A stretch of DNA of 64,000 bases from an uncultured Oscillospiraceae bacterium (GTDB lineage Bacteria; Bacillota; Clostridia; Oscillospirales; Ruminococcaceae). The notes under the pieces were generated by a model. It was not told the DNA's origin and made no database searches. It worked only from the letters and a program-made list of their open reading frames with translations. Position numbers and translations under genes: made by a program. Of this stretch, positions 16,587 through 25,617 are shown piece by piece. Numbering within the stretch: the first letter of the stretch is position 1; the number at the start of each line of letters is the position of its first letter. The DNA lies in NCBI GenBank assembly GCA_934448295.1, contig CAKSEY010000006.1:95966-159965 (forward strand). Reading direction: 5' to 3'.

Positions 16587-17846
16587 ATGTCATTCTTTGA
16601 ATTTTCACCCGAGCTGGTGAAATTAAGCGAAAAGGCAATGGAGCTCTGCCGCCCGCAGTTCGCGGAGCTTGACCGCATGGCGGACTATAACGGTCAGCGA
16701 GTTCTGAAAGCGTTTATCGACAACAAAATCAGCGATATCCACATGAAGGGCACCAACGGCTACGGCTACGGCGACGACGGCCGCGACAAGCTGGACGCGG
16801 TTTTCGCCCAGATACTCGGCACCGAGGACGCGCTGGTGCGCCACAATTTCGTCAACGGGACCCACGCTATCTCCACCGCGCTGTACGGTATACTCCGCCC
16901 GGGCGACCTGCTTCTCTCCGTCACCGGGGAGCCATACGATACCATGCAGGGGGTCATCTCCGGCGAGGGCATAGGCTCCCTCAGGGATTTCGGCGTGAGG
17001 TTCGATAAGGTAGACCTCCTGCCGGACGGTGCCCCGGACTACGACGGTATAAGGCAGAAAGCCGGAGCCTGCCGCATGGCTTACATTCAGCGCTCCCGGG
17101 GGTACTCGCTGAGACCCTCCCTCACCATCGGGGTGATAGGGAAGATATGCGAAGCCGTGCGCTCGGTCAACCCGGACTGCGTTATCTTCACCGATAACTG
17201 TTACGGCGAGCTTGTGGAGGACAGGGAGCCTACCGCAGTGGGCGCCGACCTCATCGTGGGAAGCCTTATCAAGAACCTCGGCGGCGGTATCGCGGAGACC
17301 GGCGGCTACATTGCCGGAAGAGCCGACCTTGTGGAGCAGTGCGCGTTCCGGCTGACCACACCCGGCACAGGAAAGGAAGTCGGCGCAAGCCTGAACCAGC
17401 TCCGGGGAATGTACCTCGGGATATACCACGCGCCGGAGGCTGTGTGCTCCGCACTGAAAACCGCGACATTTGCGGCGGCGCTGTTCTCAATGATGGGCTA
17501 CGAGGCGTTCCCGAGGTACGACGAGAAGCGCACCGACATCATAGAAGCGCTGAAGCTGGGCGGCGAGAAGCAGCTTGTTGCATTCTGCCAGGGAATACAG
17601 GCAGGCTCCCCGGTGGACAGCTTCGCGACCCCGGAGCCGTGGGACATGCCTGGCTACGACAGCCAGGTCATTATGGCGGCGGGAGCGTTCACGATGGGCG
17701 CTTCGATAGAACTTTCCGCAGACGCGCCCCTCCGGGAGCCTTATGCGGTGTGGCTCCAGGGCGGACTGACATTCCCCACGGGCAAGGCGGGAATAATGAC
17801 CGCCGCGCAGCACATGCTTGACAAGGGACTCTGCACGATTGGATAA
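16587..17846 (+). CDS. Methionine gamma-lyase-like / aluminium resistance PLP enzyme (YnbB type)
   Basis: Fold-type I pyridoxal-phosphate protein of 419 residues in the family annotated variously as methionine gamma-lyase-related or aluminium resistance protein. The Schiff-base Lys is in VGSLIKNLGGGIAETGGYI (about residue 229). Cofactor-binding FVNGTHAISTAL (about 90) and the Asp in FTDNCYGELVE (about 200) are present. Reaction not established for this family member. GAAAGG lies before the ATG. It is followed by yicC after 27 nt, probably in one transcript. Confidence 0.85.
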   Translation: MSFFEFSPELVKLSEKAMELCRPQFAELDRMADYNGQRVLKAFIDNKISDIHMKGTNGYGYGDDGRDKLDAVFAQILGTEDALVRHNFVNGTHAISTALYGILRPGDLLLSVTGEPYDTMQGVISGEGIGSLRDFGVRFDKVDLLPDGAPDYDGIRQKAGACRMAYIQRSRGYSLRPSLTIGVIGKICEAVRSVNPDCVIFTDNCYGELVEDREPTAVGADLIVGSLIKNLGGGIAETGGYIAGRADLVEQCAFRLTTPGTGKEVGASLNQLRGMYLGIYHAPEAVCSALKTATFAAALFSMMGYEAFPRYDEKRTDIIEALKLGGEKQLVAFCQGIQAGSPVDSFATPEPWDMPGYDSQVIMAAGAFTMGASIELSADAPLREPYAVWLQGGLTFPTGKAGIMTAAQHMLDKGLCTIG

Positions 17847-17873
17847 CGGACTAACGACCGAAAGGACACGAAA

Positions 17874-18752
17874 ATGATAAAGAGCATGACCGGCTTCGGA
17901 AGAGGCCACAAGGTGCTTAACGGCAGGGATATCACGGTGGAGATACGCGCCGTGAACCACAGGTACTATGAATTCAGCTCGCGCCTGCCCCGCAGCCTGG
18001 GTTATATCGAGGAGAAGCTGAAATCGCTGCTCCAGGGCAGGATAAACCGCGGCAAGGTGGAGGTCTCCGTGCTGCTGAACAACATTGAAGCCGCCGACGA
18101 GAAGATAACCATAAACCGCGAGATAGTAAAGGAGTATGTAGAGGCTCTGCGCTCCGTGAAGGACGAATTCGGGCTGACGGACGACCTTTCGCTGTCGAAC
18201 GTTCTGAGAATCCCGGACGCGTTCACAGTGGTAAAGACGGAAACGGACGAGGAGCAGCTCTGGCAGGATGTAAAGTCCGCCGCCGAGGAGGCTCTGGAGC
18301 ACTTCATCGCCATGCGCGAGGCAGAGGGCGAACGCATGAAGCAGGACGTTATGTCCCGCCTTGCGAGGATAGAGGAGTGGGTCGGGATAGTGGAGACGCG
18401 TTCCCCGCAGGTGGTGGAGGACTACCGCAAACGGCTGTACGACAAGATGTGCGAGGTGCTGAGCACTTCCAACATAGACGAGAACCGCATACTGATGGAA
18501 GCGGGGATATTCTCTGAAAAGACCGCCGTTGACGAGGAAACGGTGCGCCTGCGCAGCCACATCGCGCAGTTCCGCACAATGCTGGAATCCGGCGAGCCTG
18601 TGGGCAGGAAGCTGGATTTTCTGGTGCAGGAGATGAACCGCGAGACGAACACCATCGGCTCCAAGGTGCAGGATATCGAGGTAACGCGCATAGTCGTTGA
18701 CCAGAAGAGCGAGATAGAGAAGATACGCGAGCAGATACAGAATATAGAATAA
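17874..18752 (+). CDS. yicC: YicC/YloC-family endoribonuclease
   Basis: Protein of 292 residues with the full YicC layout: MIKSMTGFGRG at the N-terminus, EIRAVNHRYYE (about 23-33), and the C-terminal block GRKLDFLVQEMNRETNTIGSK (about 243-263) with QKSEIEKIREQIQNIE at the end. Family members are RNases acting on small RNAs or mRNA; target here unknown. Long central helices fit the usual ring-forming architecture. AAAGGA precedes the ATG. Confidence 0.92.
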   Translation: MIKSMTGFGRGHKVLNGRDITVEIRAVNHRYYEFSSRLPRSLGYIEEKLKSLLQGRINRGKVEVSVLLNNIEAADEKITINREIVKEYVEALRSVKDEFGLTDDLSLSNVLRIPDAFTVVKTETDEEQLWQDVKSAAEEALEHFIAMREAEGERMKQDVMSRLARIEEWVGIVETRSPQVVEDYRKRLYDKMCEVLSTSNIDENRILMEAGIFSEKTAVDEETVRLRSHIAQFRTMLESGEPVGRKLDFLVQEMNRETNTIGSKVQDIEVTRIVVDQKSEIEKIREQIQNIE

Positions 18753-18756
18753 AAGG

Positions 18757-18784
18757 CAGGGGGAGCGGCGCTCCCCTGTTTTTT
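18757..18784 (+). terminator. Terminator after yicC
   Basis: CAGGGGGAGC and GCTCCCCTG form a stem followed by six T (18779-18784). Confidence 0.8.
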
Positions 18785-18818
18785 GCGCGCGTCCTGTTAA
18801 CGCTTCCTCACAAAACCG

Positions 18819-18848
18819 AAAAATGCGGCGCCGGAATCCCGGCGCCGC
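18819..18848 (-). terminator. Terminator of the lipoprotein gene
   Basis: Perfect 10-bp stem GCGGCGCCGG (18825-18834) with CCGGCGCCGC (18839-18848). Read on the minus strand it is followed by five T (18823-18819). Confidence 0.8.
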
Positions 18849-19016
18849 AAGGGTATATTATAACCAGCCGCTGTGTGCCTCCGGCAGCTCTGAGGGCGCG
18901 CTGGCAGGTTCCGGCGCGCCACCATCGGCGCGGCTGTGGATCTTCGCGTTTGAGCGCTCCTGCGCCGCTGCGCCATACCCTGCCTTATAATATGCCCGGT
19001 CAGCCCTCCGTGTGAA

Positions 19017-19997
19017 TCACCCCTCGGGGGAATATTCCGGAACGCTGTAATCCGTACTTGCAATGAGGTAAAATACGTAATTGCACGTCCCCTGCGGCAT
19101 TTCCACCGTTACACAGCAGGGAGCTTCAAATTCCCCGTCCGGCAGCATGATATCCCCGCCGGAATACTCCAGCGCCGTCGCGGCGTCCTCGTCCGTGTAG
19201 TATGCCGCCGATGTTATCGCAGAATTTGCCGGGAGCTTCACCGTTAGCGTGCTTCCCGGATCGCAGAAGAATCCGGACATCTGCCCGGCTTCGTACATCT
19301 GCCAGGGGGAGGGGCAGTCCACCGTCGCCGTGAGCGCTTCTTCCCCGTCCGTTACCGTCCAGGTATAGCCGCCGCGGTTCATCTCATAGCCGTGATCCCC
19401 GTTGTATATGCGGAGCTTCGGCGGCTCGTCCTCCATGCGCTGGCTTCTCGTCACCGTGAAGAAATAATCGCAGTTCCCCCTGTCGAATTCCACCCGCGCC
19501 GAGACCACTCCGTCCGGGCAGCCGTTCGGGAAATCCACCGTGCCGTTCTCGGAATACTCCAGCGGAATGGCTTCCGAGCCGTCCAGCGGGAACAGGCTTA
19601 CCTCCGCGAGAGTGCCGCCGGACAGCAGTATTCTCGGGGAGCCGTCCACCAGGTCAAGGTCTATCCGCGCGGTTATAAGCCCTTGGTTTTCACATTCCAC
19701 AGCCCCCGCGCTGCATTTTGCCGTGACTTGTCCGTCAACCTCCCACTCGCTGCTGCCGGAAGTCAGAAGCGCGCATGCGGCAAGCCCCTCGCCGCTGTAT
19801 TCCACCTGGAGCTGCGGCGGCTCCGATTCGTCCGGGACTTCCCGGGTAACGAAAGCTATGTCCGGCTCAATGACCGGGGCAAGCTCTGTCGCGTTTGACG
19901 AGTTTACCTCTGCTATCGCGGGGGAAGTCTCCCCGGAAGCGCACCCGGACAGCGCCAGGATAGCCATTAGCGTTGAAATCGCAACGTATCTTTTCAT
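19017..19997 (-). CDS. Secreted lipoprotein, unknown function
   Basis: 326-residue lipoprotein. The start at 19997 has GGAGG upstream. MKRYVAISTLMAILALSGC gives a short charged end, a hydrophobic core and a lipobox LSGC with Cys19 as the lipid anchor. The mature part is acidic and beta-rich, with two similar segments (CDYFFTVTRSQ near 230 and CNYVFYLIAST near 310) suggesting tandem beta domains. No family recognised. Its upstream region carries an ECF-type promoter nearly identical to that of the sigma-factor gene at 44312. After its TGA the same frame stays open for 52 codons to a TAA at 18858, right before the terminator. Confidence 0.8.
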   Translation of the reverse strand: MKRYVAISTLMAILALSGCASGETSPAIAEVNSSNATELAPVIEPDIAFVTREVPDESEPPQLQVEYSGEGLAACALLTSGSSEWEVDGQVTAKCSAGAVECENQGLITARIDLDLVDGSPRILLSGGTLAEVSLFPLDGSEAIPLEYSENGTVDFPNGCPDGVVSARVEFDRGNCDYFFTVTRSQRMEDEPPKLRIYNGDHGYEMNRGGYTWTVTDGEEALTATVDCPSPWQMYEAGQMSGFFCDPGSTLTVKLPANSAITSAAYYTDEDAATALEYSGGDIMLPDGEFEAPCCVTVEMPQGTCNYVFYLIASTDYSVPEYSPEG

Positions 19998-20023
19998 ATA
20001 AATACCTCCTTTGTTTTCTATGA

Positions 20024-20055
20024 ATAAAACCGCGCATGGGGCAAAAAGGCTGCAA
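20024..20055 (-). promoter_or_regulatory. ECF-type promoter of the lipoprotein gene
   Basis: Read on the minus strand: -35 TTGCAGCC (20055-20048), a 15-nt spacer that begins TTTTTGC, and -10 CGGTTTTAT (20032-20024). The same elements with the same spacing precede the ECF sigma gene (44946-44915). Confidence 0.7.
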
Positions 20056-20058
20056 TCC

Positions 20059-20087
20059 TTGACAAAAAAGTTTCTCGGGGCTATAAT
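20059..20087 (+). promoter_or_regulatory. Promoter of the AlkD-like gene
   Basis: TTGACA (20059-20064), 17 nt, TATAAT (20082-20087): full consensus, divergent from and almost touching the ECF promoter. Confidence 0.85.
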
Positions 20088-20107
20088 GTAGAAAAAGGAG
20101 GTTCGCC

Positions 20108-20779
20108 ATGACGACAGATGAGATAAGGGCGCGGCTCTTCGCGCTCCAAGACGTGAAATACCGGGATTTCCAGGCAAAACTGATTCCGGATATCCCAGGG
20201 GAGACCGTGATAGGCGTCCGCACCCCGGAGCTTCGGAAGCTTGCAAAGGAGGTCGGCGAGAACAGGGATTTCCTCGCGGAGCTTCCGCACAGATACTACG
20301 ACGAGAACCAGCTCCACGCATTCATTGTTTCCGGGATAAGGGACAGGCGGGAGTGCCTGCGCTGGGCGGAGGAATTCCTGCCATATGTTGACAACTGGGC
20401 GACCTGCGACCAGATGTCGCTGAAATGCTTCAAAAAAGACCCTGCGGAGCTTCTGCCGGAGATACGGCGCTGGCTGGATTCCGGGCGGACGTACACGGTG
20501 CGCTTCGGCATAGGCTGCCTGCTGGAGTTCTTCCTTGACGAGCATTTCCGCCCGGAATTCCCGGAGATGGTCTGCGCCGTGCACAGCGAAGAATACTACG
20601 TCCGCATGATGGCAGCGTGGTACTTCGCCACCGCCCTTGCAAAGCAGTATGAAGCCGTTATCCCCTACATCGAAAACCGCCGCCTGGAGTCGTGGACTCA
20701 CCGGAAAACCATTCAGAAGGCGGTGGAAAGCTACCGCATTACCCCGGAGCAGAAGGAGTACCTCAGAACTCTGAAATAA
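20108..20779 (+). CDS. AlkD-like DNA alkylation repair protein
   Basis: All-helical HEAT-like-repeat DNA glycosylase of 223 residues, expected to excise alkylated bases such as 3- or 7-alkylpurines. The family's catalytic region is seen as VDNWATCDQMS (about residues 94-104), preceded by the IVSGIRDRRECLRWAEEF repeat. GVRTPELRKLAKE (about 38-50) and FGIGCLLEFFLDEHF (about 136-150) fit the helical repeats. AAAAGGAGG precedes the ATG. Confidence 0.88.
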   Translation: MTTDEIRARLFALQDVKYRDFQAKLIPDIPGETVIGVRTPELRKLAKEVGENRDFLAELPHRYYDENQLHAFIVSGIRDRRECLRWAEEFLPYVDNWATCDQMSLKCFKKDPAELLPEIRRWLDSGRTYTVRFGIGCLLEFFLDEHFRPEFPEMVCAVHSEEYYVRMMAAWYFATALAKQYEAVIPYIENRRLESWTHRKTIQKAVESYRITPEQKEYLRTLK

Positions 20780-20793
20780 TTTCCAAGTTTCTC

Positions 20794-20822
20794 TTGACAA
20801 ACTTCTTGAATTGAGCTATAAT
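20794..20822 (+). promoter_or_regulatory. Promoter of the flavoprotein gene
   Basis: TTGACA (20794-20799), 17 nt, TATAAT (20817-20822). Confidence 0.85.
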
Positions 20823-20863
20823 AAAATCAGTACTCATTACTAATTTCAAAGGAGCGTAAAAGC

Positions 20864-22012
20864 ATGACTATCACAAACGACATCAGATACATCGGCGTGA
20901 ACGACCACGGGGTAGACCTGTTCGAAGGTCAGTACATCGTGCCCAACGGCATGGCGTACAATTCCTACGTCATTATGGACGAAAAGATCGCGGTGATGGA
21001 CACCGTTGACGCGCATTTCGGCGGCGAGTGGCTCGACAATCTCGAAAGGGAGCTTGCCGGAAGAACTCCGGATTACCTGGTCGTTCAGCACATGGAGCCT
21101 GACCACTCCGCGAACGTTGCCAGATTCGCCGAGAAGTACCCGGCGGCGAAGATCGTGGCTTCAAAGCAGGCTTTCGTGATGATGAAGCAGTTTTTCGGCA
21201 CCGATTACCCGGAGCGCCAGCTCGTTGTGGCTGAAAAGGATACCCTGGAGCTGGGAAAGCACACGCTGAATTTCATCGCGGCTCCCATGGTGCACTGGCC
21301 GGAGGTCATCATGACCTACGACAGCGCGGACAAGGCCCTGTTCTCCGCTGACGGTTTCGGAAAGTTCGGCGCACTGGACGTCGAGGAGGACTGGGACTGC
21401 GAGGCGCGGCGCTACTACTTCGGCATTGTGGGGAAGTACGGCGCGCAGGTCCAGGCGGTGCTGAAAAAGGCGGCGGCTCTGGATATCCGGATCATCTGCC
21501 CGCTGCACGGCCCCGTGCTCTCTGAGAACCTCGCGCACTATATCGGGCAGTACGGCACCTGGTCAAGCTACGGCGTGGAGAGCGAGGGCGTCGTGATAGC
21601 CTGCGCCAGCGTCTACGGGAACACCCGCAGCGCGGCGGATATCCTGGCGGCAGACCTCGCGGACAGGGGAGTTAAGGTAGTGTTCCACGACCTTGCAAGG
21701 GACGATATGGCAGAGTGCGTTGAGGACGCATTCCGCTACGGGAAGCTGGTGCTTGCCTCCCCGACCTACAACGCGGACGTGTTCCCGTTCATGAAGGAGT
21801 TCATAAACCACCTTACCGAGAGGAACTACCAGAAGCGCACGGTGGGCATTATCGAGAACGGCTCCTGGGCGCCCATGGCGGCTAAGGTGATGAGGGGAAT
21901 GCTCGAAAAGAGCAAGGACATCACGTTCGCCGAGACTACGGTAACGGTGCGCTCCGCGGTGAACGACGCGAATAAGGAGCAGCTCGGAAAGCTCGCGGAG
22001 GAGCTGGCGTAA
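20864..22012 (+). CDS. fprA: A-type flavoprotein (FprA/flavorubredoxin-like)
   Basis: Di-iron flavoprotein that reduces O2 (to water) or NO in anaerobes, protecting the cytoplasm. The N-terminal beta-lactamase fold (about 1-250) carries the iron ligands HMEPDH (about residues 76-81), with further ligands expected in the APMVHWPEV and ADGFG regions and in CPLHGP. The C-terminal flavodoxin domain (about 250-382) binds FMN through ASVYGNTRSAA and ASPTYNADVFPFM. No rubredoxin domain is fused. The length of 382 is slightly below the usual 390-400. Own promoter; AAAGGAGC before the ATG. Confidence 0.93.
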   Translation: MTITNDIRYIGVNDHGVDLFEGQYIVPNGMAYNSYVIMDEKIAVMDTVDAHFGGEWLDNLERELAGRTPDYLVVQHMEPDHSANVARFAEKYPAAKIVASKQAFVMMKQFFGTDYPERQLVVAEKDTLELGKHTLNFIAAPMVHWPEVIMTYDSADKALFSADGFGKFGALDVEEDWDCEARRYYFGIVGKYGAQVQAVLKKAAALDIRIICPLHGPVLSENLAHYIGQYGTWSSYGVESEGVVIACASVYGNTRSAADILAADLADRGVKVVFHDLARDDMAECVEDAFRYGKLVLASPTYNADVFPFMKEFINHLTERNYQKRTVGIIENGSWAPMAAKVMRGMLEKSKDITFAETTVTVRSAVNDANKEQLGKLAEELA

Positions 22013-22087
22013 ATCGGGCACATAATGGCGGGGTAGCCCCCACAGACTGTCTAAATAGTCCAAACGGAAGTTAATTTTAAAGAAACT

Positions 22088-22133
22088 GTGGGGGAAAACT
22101 CTTGTTTTCCCCCACACCCCTTTAGCGCCTAGA
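22088..22133. repeat. R2 core hairpin, partial copy C
   Basis: The 12-bp perfect stem with TCTT loop (22088-22115) plus the following CACCCCTTTAGCGC, as in R2 copies A and B but without their flanks. The 432-nt gap 22013-22444 also holds a reversed GGTTGACC(G)ACAGAA module (about 22180-22235) and a CGCTACCTTTTGC/GCAAAAGGTAGCG hairpin near 22250. I see no gene in it. Confidence 0.7.
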
Positions 22134-22360
22134 AAGCGTTAAAACCGCACTCCGTGCGGAGTGGCGTGGGCTTTGTTCTGTCGGTCAACCCATCTGTCAA
22201 CTTGCGTTGACACCTCCCCCACCGGGGGAGACCACCCCACACCCCCGCTACCTTTTGCACGGCAAAAGGTAGCGAAAAGCGATAGCGCTTCGCGCAGTTT
22301 TTACAGGTTTATCGACAGACTGCCCCCCTATATTTACGCGTGCAATTTCCCGCCGGACGG

Positions 22361-22389
22361 TTGAAATTCCCGCCGCAGTGTGGTACAAT
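22361..22389 (+). promoter_or_regulatory. Promoter of the chromate transporter genes
   Basis: TTGAAA (22361-22366), 17 nt, TACAAT (22384-22389). Confidence 0.65.
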
Positions 22390-22444
22390 GGAAACAGACA
22401 AGCCGCACCCGCGTGCGGATATCCCACAGAACCGGAGGCATGAC

Positions 22445-23011
22445 ATGGACAGAACCACAAAGCAGGGCGGAAAGCTGCTGCCGCTTTTCCTGACGTTCCT
22501 TAAAATCGGGGCGTTCACATTCGGCGGGGGAGCCGCCATGATCCCCCTGATACAGAGGGAGGCGGTGGAGCGGCGCGGCTGGATAACGGACGACGACCTC
22601 GCCGAAATGACCGCCATAGCCGAAAGCACCCCCGGCCCCATCGCAGTGAACGCGGCGACGTTCACCGGCTACCGGGTGGGAGGGCTTCCCGGGGCGGCGG
22701 CAGCCACCGTGGGAGTTGTCCTGCCCGCGTTTGCGGTGATAGTGCTTGTTTCCTCGGCGCTGGAATTTTTCAGCGAAAACCGTATCGTGCGGTACGCGTT
22801 CCTGGGAGTCCGCGCGGGGGTTCTGGCGCTTATCCTGAAAGCGGCGGCGGGAATGCTCCGCCAGTGCCCGAAGGACGCGTTTTCCTGGTGCATTGCGGCG
22901 GGAGTGTTCATTGCGGCGGGGTTCCTTAACGTGAGCGCCCTGCTGCTTATCGCGCTGTGCGCCCTGCTGGGGCTTTTGGCGGCGCTGAGAAAGCGGGGCG
23001 GGCGCAGATGA
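22445..23011 (+). CDS. chrA: Chromate transporter half-protein, first CHR domain
   Basis: Membrane protein of 188 residues with the CHR-family N-terminal signature FLKIGAFTFGGGAAMIPLIQ and the AESTPGPIAVNAATFTGYRVGG motif. It is about half the size of the two-domain ChrA and pairs with the next gene. Start taken at ATG 22445, 6 nt after GGAGG; an upstream in-frame ATG would run through the promoter. The family exports chromate or other oxyanions with proton exchange; in gut clostridia the true substrate is uncertain. Its stop overlaps the next start as ATGA. Confidence 0.85.
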   Translation: MDRTTKQGGKLLPLFLTFLKIGAFTFGGGAAMIPLIQREAVERRGWITDDDLAEMTAIAESTPGPIAVNAATFTGYRVGGLPGAAAATVGVVLPAFAVIVLVSSALEFFSENRIVRYAFLGVRAGVLALILKAAAGMLRQCPKDAFSWCIAAGVFIAAGFLNVSALLLIALCALLGLLAALRKRGGRR

Positions 23012-23574
23012 TATACCTGGAATTATTCCTGACGTTCCTTAAAATAGGCGCGTTCACGTTCGGCGGAGGCTACGCGATGCTCCCGCTGATACAGGCGGAG
23101 GTGAAGTCCCACGACTGGCTTTCCTCAGCGGAGCTGGTGGATTTCATAGCCGTCAGCGAGAGCACCCCGGGGCCGTTCGCGGTGAATATCTCAACGTTTG
23201 TGGGAGTGCGCACCGGCGGGATTTTCGGGGCGTTCTGTGCGACGTTCGGGGTCGTTCTGCCGTCGTTTCTGATAATACTGCTGGTGGCGAAATTCTACGA
23301 TAAATTCCGGGAGAGCCGGGCGGTTCGCGGGTGCATGACCGGGCTGAAGCCGGCGGTGGCGGGGCTTATCGGGGCGGCGGCAGTCACCACTGGTCAGACC
23401 GTGTTTTTCCCCGCCGGTATCGCTGCGGGAGTTTTCACAAGCCCCGCGTTCCTGTGTTCTGCGGCGATATTCGCAGCGGCTATGGTGCTGTCGGTCAGGA
23501 AAATAAACCCTATCGCGGTGATAGTGATTTCCGCCGTGCTGGGGGTCGGCGCTGGGTTCCTGTTCGGGCTGTGA
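23008..23574 (+). CDS. chrA: Chromate transporter half-protein, second CHR domain
   Basis: Second 188-residue CHR half, starting at ATG 23008 in a 4-nt overlap with the first. It carries the same signatures: FLKIGAFTFGGGYAMLPLIQ and SESTPGPFAVNISTFVGVRTGG. Paired half-size CHR proteins are thought to insert as antiparallel heterodimers. About five or six hydrophobic segments are visible, ending in VISAVLGVGAGFLFGL. The two halves are clearly diverged duplicates. Confidence 0.85.
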   Translation: MIYLELFLTFLKIGAFTFGGGYAMLPLIQAEVKSHDWLSSAELVDFIAVSESTPGPFAVNISTFVGVRTGGIFGAFCATFGVVLPSFLIILLVAKFYDKFRESRAVRGCMTGLKPAVAGLIGAAAVTTGQTVFFPAGIAAGVFTSPAFLCSAAIFAAAMVLSVRKINPIAVIVISAVLGVGAGFLFGL

Positions 23575-23591
23575 AGTTTTTAACAACGAAC

Positions 23592-23620
23592 TTGACATAT
23601 CGGGGAAAGTGGTATATAAT
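23592..23620 (+). promoter_or_regulatory. Promoter of acn-icd
   Basis: TTGACA (23592-23597), 17 nt, TATAAT (23615-23620), 65 nt before the acn start. Confidence 0.85.
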
Positions 23621-23684
23621 AGAGTGTGTATGACTTTGCCGGGGCGACGCTCCGGAAATCTGACTAAAATCAAGGAGCAAGGAA

Positions 23685-25616
23685 ATGGGACTTACATTGA
23701 CTGAAAAGATCATCAAGGCGCACATCATCGACGGCGAGATGGTCAAGGGCACGGAAATCGGCTTAAAAATCGACCAGACGCTGACCCAGGACGCGACCGG
23801 CACTATGGCTTACCTCCAGTTTGAGGCGATGGGAGTTGACCGCGTAAAGACGGAGCGCTCCGTTGCCTATATCGACCACAACACCCTCCAGAGCGGCTTT
23901 GAGAACGCGGACGATCACCGCTTCATAGGCTCCGTTGCAAAGAAGCACGGTATCTGGTTCTCCCGCCCCGGCAACGGTATTTGCCATCAGGTTCACCTGG
24001 AGCGCTTCGGAAAGCCCGGCAAGACCCTTATCGGCTCCGACAGCCACACCCCCACCGGCGGCGGAATCGGCATGCTGGCTATGGGCGCGGGCGGTCTTGA
24101 CGTTGCCGTTGCAATGGGCGGCGGCGCTTACTACATAACAATGCCGAAGGTGGTTAAGATAAACCTCACCGGGAAGCTCAGCGACTGGGTCTCCGCAAAG
24201 GACGTTATCCTGGAGGTGCTCCGTCAGCTCTCCGTTAAGGGCGGCGTTGGCAAGGTAATGGAGTACACCGGCGAGGGCGTAAAGAGCCTCTCCGTGCCGG
24301 AGCGCGCAACCATCACCAACATGGGCGCGGAGCTCGGCGCGACTACCTCTATCTTCCCGTCCGACGAGACCACCCTCCAGTTCCTGAAGGCGCAGGGCAG
24401 GGAGGAGGATTACGTTCCCCTGTCCGCAGACCCGGACGCGGTTTACGACGAGGAAGTAAACATCGACCTTTCAAAGCTGGTTCCGCTTGCCGCTTGTCCC
24501 CACAGCCCGGACAACGTTAAGTCCGTTGAGGAGATAGGCAGGATAAAGATAGACCAGGTGTGCATAGGCTCCTGCACCAACTCCTCCCTCCAGGATATGC
24601 GCAAGGTGGCGCACATCCTAAAGGGCAAGACCGTTCACCCGGACGTAAGCCTTGCGATAGCCCCCGGCTCCAAGCAGGTATTCAACCAGATAGCGGAGGA
24701 CGGAACGCTGTCCATTCTCATTGCGGCTGGCGCGAGAATACTGGAGAGCGCGTGCGGTCCTTGCATAGGCATGGGTCAGTCCCCGAACAGCAAGGGAATC
24801 TCCCTGCGTACGTTCAACAGAAACTTCCTCGGCAGAAGCGGCACCAAGGACGCGCAGATATACCTCGTTTCCCCGGAGACCGCGGCAATCTCCGCCATCA
24901 CCGGAGTATTCACCGACCCGCGCACCTGCGGCGAAATGCCCGCTTATGTAATGCCTGAGAAGTTCATCATCAACGACAACATGGTGGTTCCCCCGGCTTC
25001 CCCGGAGGAGGCTCCCGCAGTTGAGATACTCCGCGGCCCGAACATCAAGCCGTTCCCGGTAAACAAGCCGCTGGCTGAGTCCATTGAATCCGGCGTTACC
25101 CTCAAGGTGGGCGACAACATCACCACAGACCATATCATGCCCGCAGGCGCGAAGATACTCCCCCTGCGCTCCAACATTCCGGCTATCTCGGAATACTGCT
25201 TCACCGTATGCGACGAGACCTTCCCGAAGCGCGCAAAGGAAGCAGGCACCAGCATAATCGTGGGCGGCACGAACTACGGTCAGGGTTCTTCAAGAGAGCA
25301 CGCGGCGCTGGCTCCGCTGTACCTGGGCGTTAAGGCTATCATCTGCAAGAGCTTCGCGAGAATACACCGCCAGAACCTTATCAACAACGGTATCCTCCCG
25401 CTGGAGTTCGTGAACGAGGCTGACTACGACAGGATCGAACAGGGCGACGACCTTGTTATCGCGAATATCCGCTCCATCGTTGAGAACGGCGGAAAGATAA
25501 TGGTAGAGGACAAGACCAAGGGCTTCACATTTGAAGTAAAGTGCGAGCTCTCCGAGCGCGGCAAGGGCATGATGCTCGCCGGCGGTCTGCTGAACTTCAC
25601 AAAGAACGGTAAGTAA
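23685..25616 (+). CDS. acn: Aconitate hydratase
   Basis: Iron-sulphur enzyme that interconverts citrate and isocitrate in the cytoplasm. The 643 residues match the shorter, mitochondrial-like bacterial aconitases rather than AcnA (near 890). Cluster ligands are in GSCTNSS (about residue 291) and ACGPCIGMGQ (about 356). Substrate-binding SDSHTPTGGGIGMLAMGAGGLD (about 119-140) and the swivel-domain motif NYGQGSSREHAALAP (about 528-542) are intact. CAAGGAG precedes the ATG. It leads into icd, giving the two steps from citrate to 2-oxoglutarate, presumably for glutamate synthesis. No citrate synthase lies in the window. Confidence 0.95.
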   Translation: MGLTLTEKIIKAHIIDGEMVKGTEIGLKIDQTLTQDATGTMAYLQFEAMGVDRVKTERSVAYIDHNTLQSGFENADDHRFIGSVAKKHGIWFSRPGNGICHQVHLERFGKPGKTLIGSDSHTPTGGGIGMLAMGAGGLDVAVAMGGGAYYITMPKVVKINLTGKLSDWVSAKDVILEVLRQLSVKGGVGKVMEYTGEGVKSLSVPERATITNMGAELGATTSIFPSDETTLQFLKAQGREEDYVPLSADPDAVYDEEVNIDLSKLVPLAACPHSPDNVKSVEEIGRIKIDQVCIGSCTNSSLQDMRKVAHILKGKTVHPDVSLAIAPGSKQVFNQIAEDGTLSILIAAGARILESACGPCIGMGQSPNSKGISLRTFNRNFLGRSGTKDAQIYLVSPETAAISAITGVFTDPRTCGEMPAYVMPEKFIINDNMVVPPASPEEAPAVEILRGPNIKPFPVNKPLAESIESGVTLKVGDNITTDHIMPAGAKILPLRSNIPAISEYCFTVCDETFPKRAKEAGTSIIVGGTNYGQGSSREHAALAPLYLGVKAIICKSFARIHRQNLINNGILPLEFVNEADYDRIEQGDDLVIANIRSIVENGGKIMVEDKTKGFTFEVKCELSERGKGMMLAGGLLNFTKNGK

Positions 25617-25617
25617 T

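Noticed and set aside
18797..19063. Arg-rich minus-strand open frame overlapping the lipoprotein end
   Set aside because: It is out of frame with the lipoprotein, very Arg-rich, has no ribosome site and runs through the terminator.
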